From positions 930,001 through 994,000 of the forward strand of contig JBFWNV010000001.1 in assembly GCA_050250875.1 (NCBI GenBank): a stretch of 64,000 bases of DNA, given 5' to 3'. The position numbers were made by a program, and so were the translations under genes. Position 1 is the first letter of the stretch. The number at the start of each line of letters is the position of its first letter. Shown piece after piece: positions 36,824-43,882 of this stretch. A model generated the notes under the pieces. That model did no database searches and was not told the DNA's origin. It was given only the letters and a program-made list of their open reading frames with translations. This DNA comes from CAWAYR01 sp050250875 (GTDB taxonomy: Bacteria > Acidobacteriota > Vicinamibacteria > Vicinamibacterales > UBA2999).

Positions 36824-39738
36824 GGCACCACCACCTGCACCTCGTTGCTCGACCCGGTGGTGAAGCAGCCGACCACGAGCCGCACGTAGTAGGTGCCCGG
36901 TGGCGCCGCCACGCTGAACGACGTGGCGTACGGCGTGACCTGGATCGAGGCGAGGTCGCTCAGCCCGGGCGCGCTGCCGGCGACGAGGCGCGGCGGCTCG
37001 TCGGAGGCGTCGGGCGGATACGCCCACGCGAACGTGACCACGCGGTTCACGACCGTCGCGGTCAGGTTGATGGGGGCCACCGTGCTGCACGACGACTGCC
37101 TGGGCCAGAGGTCGAGAAACACCTCGTTGCTCGGCGCCGAGCGTCCGGCGGCGTTCACGGCCGCCAGCCGTGTCCAGTACGTGCTCACCGGTGCGGTCAC
37201 GGTCCACGACGTGGCCGCGCCGGGCAGGGGGATGGCGGCCAGGTCGCGGCTTCCTTCTCTGCTGCCCACCTGGAGTTCGTACTGCGGCGGCGCGCCTGTG
37301 GAGGGCGGCTGCCACGTGAAGGTGACGTTCGCCCCGTCGGTGACGGCGCGGAAGTCCAGCGGCGAGGCCGGCACAGCCGGCGGGCCGACCGCGAACGACA
37401 CGTCGGGCGTGGTGTGGCTGGTGGCCAGTCCGGCCAGCGCCCGGACGCGGGCGAAGTAGCGGCCCGGCGGCGCCGCGGAGGAGAACGCCTGCTGATCGGC
37501 CGGCAGATCGACCGAGATGAGATTGGCCTGGCCGGCCACGGTGCCCACCTCCAGCCGCACGCCGGTGCGCGACGGCGCGGCCGGCAAGGCCCAGGTGAAC
37601 GACACCGTCGCACCCGACTGCGTGACCTGCAGATCGGCGGGCGCGGAGATCGCCCGCGGCAGGCAGCCCTCGACGGCGAGGAAGCAGTCCGGCTGCACGG
37701 AGGTCATCGCACTGGCAGACGGCCGCCAGGGCAGCCGGCGGCCGGTGGCCGGCGAGAAGACCACCAGCCCCGGCGTGATCTGCCCGGAGACGACCGCCCG
37801 CGTGATTCCCGCGGAGTAGAAACCGGGAGCGATCGAGGCATACAGCAGGCCGTCCGGGCCGATCTCCAGGGCGGCGATTCCCGGGTAGGTCGTGTCGCCG
37901 AACAGCACCCCCGGGATGTCGGGGTTCCACGGCAGGGCCGCTCCACTCACCGGATCCAGTTCGGCGAGCCCGCGCCGCCGCTGGCCGCCGATGCGCGTGA
38001 AGTCGCCGGCGGCCCACACGCGTCCTCCGGACGTGCGCACCAAACCGCGCGGCGTGTTGGCGCGCGGATTCCACGGCAGCACGGCGCCGGTCTGGCGGTG
38101 CACGGCGGCGAACGAGGGGCGCGTCTGGCCACCGACGCTGGTGAAGGCGCCGGCCACATAGATCGTGTCGCCGGCCACGTCGAGCCCGGTGACCCAGCCG
38201 CCGCCGATCGGGACCGGGAGGGCTGTGTAGGACCAGTCGGCGATGGTGACGACACCCACGGCACCGGTCGAGGTGTTGCGCGGATAGGTCGTGACGACGA
38301 TCTCCGGGCCGGCGACCCGCATCCGCGTAGTGATCGACGGGAACGTGCGTTCGGCGACGACCGCGCCGGTCGTCGGGTCGATCTTGAGCAGCCGGGCGTC
38401 GAAGCCGTTCAGCGTGCCCTCGGTGCGGGCGAAGAGCCAGGTGCCGTCGGTGGCCAGCTCGAGGAACGGATCGCCCGGCCCCGCAGTCGCTGCCGACGTC
38501 CACGGATCGGTCGTGTAGGTGTCGAGGTCGATCGCCGCCAACCCGGCGCGGTTCACGCCGCCGCTGCCGTTGAAGGTGCCGCCGATGACGACGCCCTCGG
38601 GCGCCAGGGCGGCCGTGGCGACGGCGCCGACCACGTCGGGGGCGAACGGCACGGTCGCGGCGCTGGCGACATCGAAGGCCTGCAGCGTACCGCCCAACGA
38701 CGCCGTGATGGCCGGACCGACCCGCGCCAGGGTCGCTCCCAGGCCCTCGTAGGGGTCGGGCGTCAGCGGACGCCAATTGCTCGGCTGACCTGACCCGGCG
38801 TCCACGGCGGCTAGCGTGGAGCGCCCGTCGGTGGTGCGGAACCGGCCGCCGATGTAGAGCCGGCCCTCGTCGAGCAGCAGCGCGGTGATCTGCGTCGCGT
38901 CCCAGCCGTAGGTGGCCGGCAGGTACTGGAAGCCGAATCCTGGCGTCCACGGAGTGTCCCGTCCGGTGAACGGATCGATCGCCCAGACGGGCCGTGTCGA
39001 GCCGACGCCGCCCAGGTAGACGCGCGCCGACGACGCCGCCAGCGCGGAGACGAACCCCGGCCGATCGAACAGCACGCGTCCGGACCCGGCGTCGAGCCCC
39101 CACACGTGGCCGGGGTCGCCTCCCCCGGCCACGTAGACGGCCAGCGACGAGAACGACAACTCCCGAATCAAGCCGCCGCCGTCGAAGCCGGCGCCCCAGG
39201 GCGACAGCGCCCCGCTCACTGCGTCGAGCGCCGCCAGCCCGCGGCGGCTGGCGCCATTGACCGAAGTGAAGTCGCCGGCCAGGTAGATCCGCCCGTGCGC
39301 GATCGCCACCTTGCGAATGGCGCCGTTGGCGACGACGCGGTAGCGCGCGTCCACGGTGCGATTGGGGGCGACGCGGGCGAAGCCGGCGATCGGCAGGCCG
39401 TTGACGCTCACGAACTCGCCGGCGACGAGCCAGCCGCCGACGCCGTCGGGCACGATCTGGCGCACGTCTCCCGAGAAGTACGGGAATGCCCCGGGCACGT
39501 ATTGGCCGGCGAGATCGACCACCACCGCGCTGCCGGTCGGCGGCGACAGGCGTGTGAACGGGCCGGCGACGAAGAGGCGCCGGCCGATCTGCGCGGCGGC
39601 GGTGAACCGTCCCGGTCCGGAGAAGGCGGCTGACGACGGCACCGGGAGCGGCACCGGCTGCTCGGCGTACTGGGCAGAGGCCGGGCGTGGGGCGGCAGCG
39701 AGGCCGCACAGCAGCACGATCCATACGACGGAGCGCAT
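36820..39738 (-). CDS. Large exported propeller protein with C-terminal fibronectin-III-like repeats
   Basis: 972 residues. Signal IVLLCGLAAAPRPASAQ. Residues about 30-680 hold repeated propeller strands of the delta-60/DUF5122 type (RLFVAGPFTRLSP, GRIYLAGDFTSVNGASRRGL, LYIGGRFRTTDG, IYVAGAFTSVGGQTRPSF, VWAAGDFTRIGGQRRRGL). From about 690 to the end there are about three FnIII-like modules (VSFTWALPAAPSRTGVRLEV, VTFTWQPPSTGAPPQYELQV, VTFAWAYPPDASDEPPRL), each followed by a TYYVR- or YFARVR-type strand. No catalytic motif; probably a binding or surface protein. GGAGGTG precedes ATG 39738. Confidence 0.8.
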   Translation of the reverse strand: MRSVVWIVLLCGLAAAPRPASAQYAEQPVPLPVPSSAAFSGPGRFTAAAQIGRRLFVAGPFTRLSPPTGSAVVVDLAGQYVPGAFPYFSGDVRQIVPDGVGGWLVAGEFVSVNGLPIAGFARVAPNRTVDARYRVVANGAIRKVAIAHGRIYLAGDFTSVNGASRRGLAALDAVSGALSPWGAGFDGGGLIRELSFSSLAVYVAGGGDPGHVWGLDAGSGRVLFDRPGFVSALAASSARVYLGGVGSTRPVWAIDPFTGRDTPWTPGFGFQYLPATYGWDATQITALLLDEGRLYIGGRFRTTDGRSTLAAVDAGSGQPSNWRPLTPDPYEGLGATLARVGPAITASLGGTLQAFDVASAATVPFAPDVVGAVATAALAPEGVVIGGTFNGSGGVNRAGLAAIDLDTYTTDPWTSAATAGPGDPFLELATDGTWLFARTEGTLNGFDARLLKIDPTTGAVVAERTFPSITTRMRVAGPEIVVTTYPRNTSTGAVGVVTIADWSYTALPVPIGGGWVTGLDVAGDTIYVAGAFTSVGGQTRPSFAAVHRQTGAVLPWNPRANTPRGLVRTSGGRVWAAGDFTRIGGQRRRGLAELDPVSGAALPWNPDIPGVLFGDTTYPGIAALEIGPDGLLYASIAPGFYSAGITRAVVSGQITPGLVVFSPATGRRLPWRPSASAMTSVQPDCFLAVEGCLPRAISAPADLQVTQSGATVSFTWALPAAPSRTGVRLEVGTVAGQANLISVDLPADQQAFSSAAPPGRYFARVRALAGLATSHTTPDVSFAVGPPAVPASPLDFRAVTDGANVTFTWQPPSTGAPPQYELQVGSREGSRDLAAIPLPGAATSWTVTAPVSTYWTRLAAVNAAGRSAPSNEVFLDLWPRQSSCSTVAPINLTATVVNRVVTFAWAYPPDASDEPPRLVAGSAPGLSDLASIQVTPYATSFSVAAPPGTYYVRLVVGCFTTGSSNEVQVVVP

Positions 39739-39855
39739 GGCACACCTCCACGGCCAGGCGGGCGCTCCCTGGCCACCACCCATCTTTGCTCCGCCCCCGC
39801 TGGCGCGCCAAGCGGGATCGATGCGACGGACGCCTCGCCGGGATTCCGCACCACC

Positions 39856-39873
39856 CGTAACAGCTCTGTTACG
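39856..39873 (+). promoter_or_regulatory. Inverted repeat CGTAACAG-CT-CTGTTACG upstream of the TauE/SafE gene
   Basis: A perfect 8-base inverted repeat with a 2-base spacer, ending 22 bases before ATG 39896, in the 157-base gap between divergent genes. TA-rich bases in GC-rich DNA suggest an operator or promoter element; the regulator is not in the vicinity. Confidence 0.55.
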
Positions 39874-39895
39874 TGTGAGACGATCCCGGCCGACG

Positions 39896-40636
39896 ATGAA
39901 TCAACTGTTGGTGTTGGCGGTGGGCGCCGCGGTGGGCGGCCTGGTGCAGGGCATTTCTGGCTTCGCCTTCGCGATGGTGGCGATGGCCATCTGGGTGTGG
40001 GGGGTCGATCCGCAGCTGGCGGCGGTGATGGCCGTGTTCGGCGGTCTCACCGGGCAGATCATCTCGGCGATCCGGGTGCGGCGTGGCTGGCACGTCCATC
40101 TGCTGTGGCCGTTCCTGGTCGGCAGCGCCATCGGCATTCCGCTGGGCACGCGGCTGCTGCCGCTGCTCGATCCCAACCGCTTCAAGCTGGTGCTCGGCGG
40201 GATGCTGGTGGTGTGCTGCGGGGCGATGCTGCTGACCTCGAAGCTGCCGAAGGTGACCCACGGCGGCAAGGTGGCCGACGCCGGCGCCGGCCTGCTCGGC
40301 GGCGTGATGGCGCCGCTCAGCGGCTTCAGCGGGCTGGCCCCGGCGCTGTGGGCGACCTTGCGCGGCTACACCAAGGACGAGCATCGCGCCGTGCTGCAGA
40401 ACTTCAACCTGGTGGTGCTCGCCGCCACGTTCGTGTCGTTCGTGATCGCCGGCCGCGCCCGCGTCGAGCACGTGCCGCAGATGGCGGTGGTGGCCGGCTC
40501 GCTCATCCTGCCGTCGCTCTACGGCTCGAAGATCTACGTCGGCATGAGCCCGACGGCGTTCAGGAACGTCGTGCTCTACCTGCTGGTGTTCGCCGGGGCG
40601 ACGATGCTGCTGGCGGCGCTGCGGGCGATGTACTGA
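39896..40636 (+). CDS. TauE/SafE-family anion exporter
   Basis: 246 residues, about eight membrane helices in two repeats. The family motif GGLVQGISGFAFAMV (14-28) recurs in the second half as GGVMAPLSGFSGLAPAL; LVGSAIGIPLGTRLLPLLD lies between. Members export sulfite, sulfoacetate or related organic anions; there is no sulfonate gene next to it, so the substrate is open. Ends 3 bases from the convergent CMD gene. Confidence 0.88.
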   Translation: MNQLLVLAVGAAVGGLVQGISGFAFAMVAMAIWVWGVDPQLAAVMAVFGGLTGQIISAIRVRRGWHVHLLWPFLVGSAIGIPLGTRLLPLLDPNRFKLVLGGMLVVCCGAMLLTSKLPKVTHGGKVADAGAGLLGGVMAPLSGFSGLAPALWATLRGYTKDEHRAVLQNFNLVVLAATFVSFVIAGRARVEHVPQMAVVAGSLILPSLYGSKIYVGMSPTAFRNVVLYLLVFAGATMLLAALRAMY

Positions 40637-40639
40637 GGT

Positions 40640-41254
40640 CTACGGAACGGGGAGGGGCGGCGCGCCGTTGGCCGGCGCCGGCGTGCGCGCGGTGTTGAGC
40701 ATCATCGCCAGCATCGTGTAGTAGCCGACGATGCCCACCGTGTCCACCACGCCCGGCTCGCCGAAGGTGGCGACCATCCGCGCGTAGGCGGCGTCGCTCA
40801 CCTGCTGCGTGCGGATCAGCTCGTCGCAGAAGTCGTAGAGCGCGGTTTCCTGGGAGGTCATCCCGGCTGGCCGCCGCCGAGTGGCGATCGCCATGGCGGT
40901 CGCTTCGCTGACGCCCGCCTTGATGGCGATCGGATAGTGCACCGCCCACTCGTACTGCTGCGACCAGCTGCGCGCGGCCATCAGGATGACGAACTCGCTG
41001 TGCCGCGGCTCGAGCGCCGACCTGTAGCGCAGGTAGTCGCCGAGGGCGCGGGCGCGGGTCATCACCTCGGGACTGCGCAGCAGCGGGATGAACGGCCCGG
41101 TCAGCTCGACGTTGCGGGCGCCGCGGAAGTCGGCGACGGCCTGCCGCTGCGCCGGCGTCATCTGCTCGGCCGGGATCGGCGGCATCCGGTTCTGCGCGCC
41201 GAGCGGCCCGCCGGCCGCGAGCAATGCCACGAGTACGGAGACGGTTGCGCGCAT
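40640..41254 (-). CDS. Exported carboxymuconolactone-decarboxylase-family protein
   Basis: 204 residues. Signal (SVLVALLAAGGPLGAQ), then an all-helical CMD domain: RSALEPRHSEFVILMAARSW, QQYEWAVHYPIAIKAGVSE, and later TFGEPGVVDTVGIVGYYTML. The catalytic CxxC of AhpD-type peroxidases is absent (W-S-Q-Q at the equivalent place), so it is the non-redox branch of the family. Start ATG 41254 has GGAGGTG ahead of it; a longer frame upstream reads through repeat sequence and is rejected. Confidence 0.82.
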   Translation of the reverse strand: MRATVSVLVALLAAGGPLGAQNRMPPIPAEQMTPAQRQAVADFRGARNVELTGPFIPLLRSPEVMTRARALGDYLRYRSALEPRHSEFVILMAARSWSQQYEWAVHYPIAIKAGVSEATAMAIATRRRPAGMTSQETALYDFCDELIRTQQVSDAAYARMVATFGEPGVVDTVGIVGYYTMLAMMLNTARTPAPANGAPPLPVP

Positions 41255-41271
41255 ACGGCACCTCCTGCAAC

Positions 41272-41358
41272 GGGGCCAGACCCCTTTCCAGGCCTGGCCA
41301 GACTCTGATCGCAGTTCGTGCAACTAGTCAGGCTGACGCCAGAAAGGGGTCTGACCCC
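41272..41358. repeat. Composite inverted repeat, locus B
   Basis: Outer arms GGGGCCAGACCCCTTTC (41272-41288) and its inverse GAAAGGGGTCTGACCCC (41342-41358) enclose a CCAGGCCTGG palindrome (41288-41297) and an imperfect hairpin, GACT...GCA (41301-41313) with TGCAACTAGTC (41319-41329). Read on the minus strand it contains GGGGTCAGACCCCTTTC, 12 bases, GACTAGTTGCA: exactly the order and spacing of locus C. It fills the gap between two divergent genes. Confidence 0.85.
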
Positions 41359-41378
41359 GGTATCATCCCCGGTATCAT
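41355..41378 (+). repeat. Tandem duplication of CCCCGGTATCAT
   Basis: Two perfect adjacent 12-base copies (41355-41366, 41367-41378) at the edge of locus B. Each carries TATCAT; the second supplies the AT of the ATG start of the next gene, so the duplication moves the putative -10 box to 10 bases before the start. Confidence 0.8.
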
Positions 41379-42159
41379 GCGCGACGCCGTGATGACGCGT
41401 CGCCTGATTCTGCTCGCCGCGCTCCTGGCCGGCTCGGCCTGCCGGACAGCCTCCGACGCCCCGCCGGCGCCCTTGCGCGTGTTCAGCTCCAACGGCGTGC
41501 GCGCACTGCTCGACGACGCCCGCCCACGGCTCGAGCAGGCGGCGGGCCGGCCGCTCGCCATCGACTACAGCACCGCCGCCGCGCTGCGCCGGCGCATCGA
41601 GGGCGGCGACGTGCCCGACGTGGCCGTGCTCACGGCGTCGATCGTCGCCGACCTCGCCACCCAGGGCCGGCTGGCCGGCGACACGCGACGCGACCTGGCG
41701 CGGGTCGGGGTCGGGATCGGGGTGCGAACCGGCGCGCCCGCGGCCGACGTCGGCACCGCAGACGCCGTCAAGGCGCTGCTGCTCGGCGCGCGCTCGGTCG
41801 TCTTCACCGCCGAGGGCCAGAGCCGCGCGACCATCGACGCCGCATTCGAGCAGCTCGGCATCGCCGACGCGATGCGCGCCACGTCGCTGCTGCGCGGCCC
41901 GGGCGAGGCGCCTGGCTTGGTGGCCCGCGGCGAGGCCGAGGTCGTCCTCACGCTGGTGAGCGAGATCGTGGAAGTGCCCGGCGTCACGCTGCTGGGCCCG
42001 TTCCCGCCCGAGCTGCAGCGCTACGTGACCTTCAGCGCGGCCCGCGGCACAGCGGCGCCCGATCCCTCAGCGGCCGACCGGCTCCTGGCCGCACTGGCGG
42101 CCTCCGAGCTGACGAACCGCCTCGCCGCGCACGGCCTCGAGCCGCCGCCTCCGCGCTAG
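41377..42159 (+). CDS. ModA-like periplasmic substrate-binding lipoprotein
   Basis: 260 residues. Lipoprotein signal LLAALLAGSAC. The fold is a type-II binding protein: LRVFSSNGVRALLDDARPRL at the N-terminus, then YSTAAALRRRIEGGDVPDVAVLT, and GEAEVVLTLVSEIVEVPGV near the end, as in molybdate-binding ModA and its relatives. No permease or ATPase gene is adjacent, so it is an orphan; molybdate as ligand is unproven. ATG 41392 (MTRRLILL) is an alternative start. Followed 16 bases later by the amidohydrolase gene. Confidence 0.75.
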   Translation: MRDAVMTRRLILLAALLAGSACRTASDAPPAPLRVFSSNGVRALLDDARPRLEQAAGRPLAIDYSTAAALRRRIEGGDVPDVAVLTASIVADLATQGRLAGDTRRDLARVGVGIGVRTGAPAADVGTADAVKALLLGARSVVFTAEGQSRATIDAAFEQLGIADAMRATSLLRGPGEAPGLVARGEAEVVLTLVSEIVEVPGVTLLGPFPPELQRYVTFSAARGTAAPDPSAADRLLAALAASELTNRLAAHGLEPPPPR

Positions 42160-42175
42160 CTGGAGAGCCCGGAAA

Positions 42176-43381
42176 GTGCGCGCGACGACCCGACGCGAGT
42201 TCCTGGCCATGACCGCCGCCATCGGCGCGGCCGCCTCCGGTCCGCCCCTGCGCGCGCAGTCCGATGCCCCGCCCGACCTGCTGATCGCCGGCGGCCACGT
42301 CATCGACCCGGCCAGCGGCCTGTCGGCCGTGCGCGACGTGGCGATCGCCGGCGGACGCATCCGCCGCGTCGGCGCGAACCTGCCCGCTGCAGGCGCACGG
42401 CGCGTCATCGACGCCCGAGGCCGCTTCGTCACCCCCGGCCTGGTCGATCTGCACGTGCACGTCTACGACGCCGTGGTGCCGATCTCGATCGACGTGGACA
42501 CCGCCTGCCTGGCCCGCGGCACGACCACGGCAGTGGACGGCGGGTCGTCCGGGGCGAGCACCTTCGCCGGCTTCCGCAAACACGTCGTCGCCCGCGCCCG
42601 CACGCGGGTCTTCGCGCTGCTCAACATCTCGAAGATCGGCCTGGCGGATTCGAACGAGTACTCGGACCTGCGGTTCGTCGATCCCGATCTGGCCGTGAAG
42701 ACGATCGAGGCCCACCGCGACGTGATCCTGGGCGTGAAAGTACGGCTCACCCCCGACATCGTCGGCGGGCAGGATCTGGAGGTGCTGCGGCGGGCGCGTC
42801 GGGCCGCCGACGCCGTCACGCTGCCGATCATGGCGCACATCGGCGGCGGCGCCTCGCCGCTCGAGCGCACCCTCGAGCTGATGCGGCCCGGCGACATCGT
42901 GACCCACGCGCTGCACGGCCGCAGCGGCCAGATCCTCGACGCCAACGGCCGCCTGCTGCCGGCGGTGGCCGACGCGCAGAAGCGCGGCGTCGTGATGGAC
43001 ATCGGCCACGGCTCCGGCAATCTGTCGTTCGCGGTGGCCGAGCGGGCCGCCGCGCTCGGCTGGTTCCCCGACGCCATCTCGAGCGACATCCACTCGGGCA
43101 ACGTCAACGGTCCGGTCGTCGATCTGCCGACGACGCTGTCGAAGTTCCTGATGCTCGGCATGCCGCTCGAGGCGGTGATCCGTGCCGCCACGAGCGCCCC
43201 GGCCGCGGCGCTGAAGATTCCCGGCTCGCCGGGCACGCTCAGCGAAGGCGCGCCGGCCGACGTGGCGATCCTCGAAATGCAGGAGGGACAATTCACCTTC
43301 ACGGACTCGCTGCGGCAGACGCGCACCGCCACGCGCCGGCTGGCGCACGTCGCGACGATCCGCAACGGCGACGCGGTGTGA
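42176..43381 (+). CDS. Tat-exported amidohydrolase/deacetylase-family metal hydrolase
   Basis: 401 residues. Tat signal TTRREFLAMTAAIGAAAS. Amidohydrolase elements: small beta domain DLLIAGGHVIDPASG, metal motif GLVDLHVHVYD, a lysine in LGVKVRLTPDIVGG, histidines in PIMAHIGGG and VTHALHGRSG, and AISSDIHSGN with the conserved Asp and His. The order matches the deacetylase subgroup (EF_0837/AHA_3915-like), cyclic-imide or N-acyl amino acid type enzymes. The start is GTG 42176. Reaction not assignable further. Confidence 0.85.
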   Translation: MRATTRREFLAMTAAIGAAASGPPLRAQSDAPPDLLIAGGHVIDPASGLSAVRDVAIAGGRIRRVGANLPAAGARRVIDARGRFVTPGLVDLHVHVYDAVVPISIDVDTACLARGTTTAVDGGSSGASTFAGFRKHVVARARTRVFALLNISKIGLADSNEYSDLRFVDPDLAVKTIEAHRDVILGVKVRLTPDIVGGQDLEVLRRARRAADAVTLPIMAHIGGGASPLERTLELMRPGDIVTHALHGRSGQILDANGRLLPAVADAQKRGVVMDIGHGSGNLSFAVAERAAALGWFPDAISSDIHSGNVNGPVVDLPTTLSKFLMLGMPLEAVIRAATSAPAAALKIPGSPGTLSEGAPADVAILEMQEGQFTFTDSLRQTRTATRRLAHVATIRNGDAV

Positions 43382-43410
43382 AACCTGAGCGGCCGCTCTG
43401 AAGCGCTGCC

Positions 43411-43830
43411 CTACTGCGGCCGCGGCGAGACCATGATCGCCTTGAGCGACTCCTGGTCGCCCTTCAGCGGCGCCTGGCCCGTCGGGTACTTGTTCATCGA
43501 CAGGAAGTAGGCGATGAGCGCGCCGATGTCCTCGGCGGTCAGGCTGCCGGGGTTGTCGAGCGGCATCTCGGCCATGGCCTCGTTGATGCCGGTGAGCGGC
43601 CGGCCGACGTAGGCGCGGGTGAACTCGGCGCCGGTGAACTTGGCCGGCTCGTGGCAGGTGGCGCACTTCTCGGCGTAGATCGTCTTGCCGGTCTCGGCCT
43701 GGTCGGTGGTGTAGACGCCGTCGCTGGTGCTGGGGCCGGCGGTCGCGGGCGACGGCGCCTGCGCCCGCGCCGCGGAGGCGCACGAGGCCAGGAAGAGCGC
43801 TCCGATCAGAGTCACGGCACTGCGGGTCAT
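43411..43830 (-). CDS. Periplasmic c-type cytochrome
   Basis: 139 residues with a signal (LIGALFLASCASAARAQ). A single haem site AEKCATCHEPAKF (Cys56, Cys59, His60); the C-terminal helix ends ALIAYFLSMNKYP, typical of class I cytochromes c. The axial Met is probably in the segment EAMAEMPLDNPG, not certain. Predicted leaderless: TAGGAT ends 6 bases before the ATG. No terminal oxidase or dehydrogenase is adjacent. Confidence 0.9.
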   Translation of the reverse strand: MTRSAVTLIGALFLASCASAARAQAPSPATAGPSTSDGVYTTDQAETGKTIYAEKCATCHEPAKFTGAEFTRAYVGRPLTGINEAMAEMPLDNPGSLTAEDIGALIAYFLSMNKYPTGQAPLKGDQESLKAIMVSPRPQ

Positions 43831-43836
43831 GACTCC

Positions 43837-43842
43837 ATCCTA
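43837..43842 (-). promoter_or_regulatory. -10 box TAGGAT, predicted leaderless promoter
   Basis: TAGGAT on the minus strand ends 6 bases before the cytochrome c ATG (43830). The bases GGATGGAG could also be read as a weak ribosome site, so this is uncertain. Confidence 0.35.
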
Positions 43843-43882
43843 CCAGCCCGCGGCCATCGCCACGGCGGCGGGCCGTCGCCGG

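Noticed and set aside
36326..39811. 1161-codon minus-strand frame
   Set aside because: Only the C-terminal 165 codons make a plausible protein; the remainder is the wrong frame of the propeller/FnIII gene.
40640..41323. Longer start for the CMD gene (MHELRSESG...)
   Set aside because: The extension reads through repeat locus B; GGAGGTG and a signal peptide support ATG 41254.
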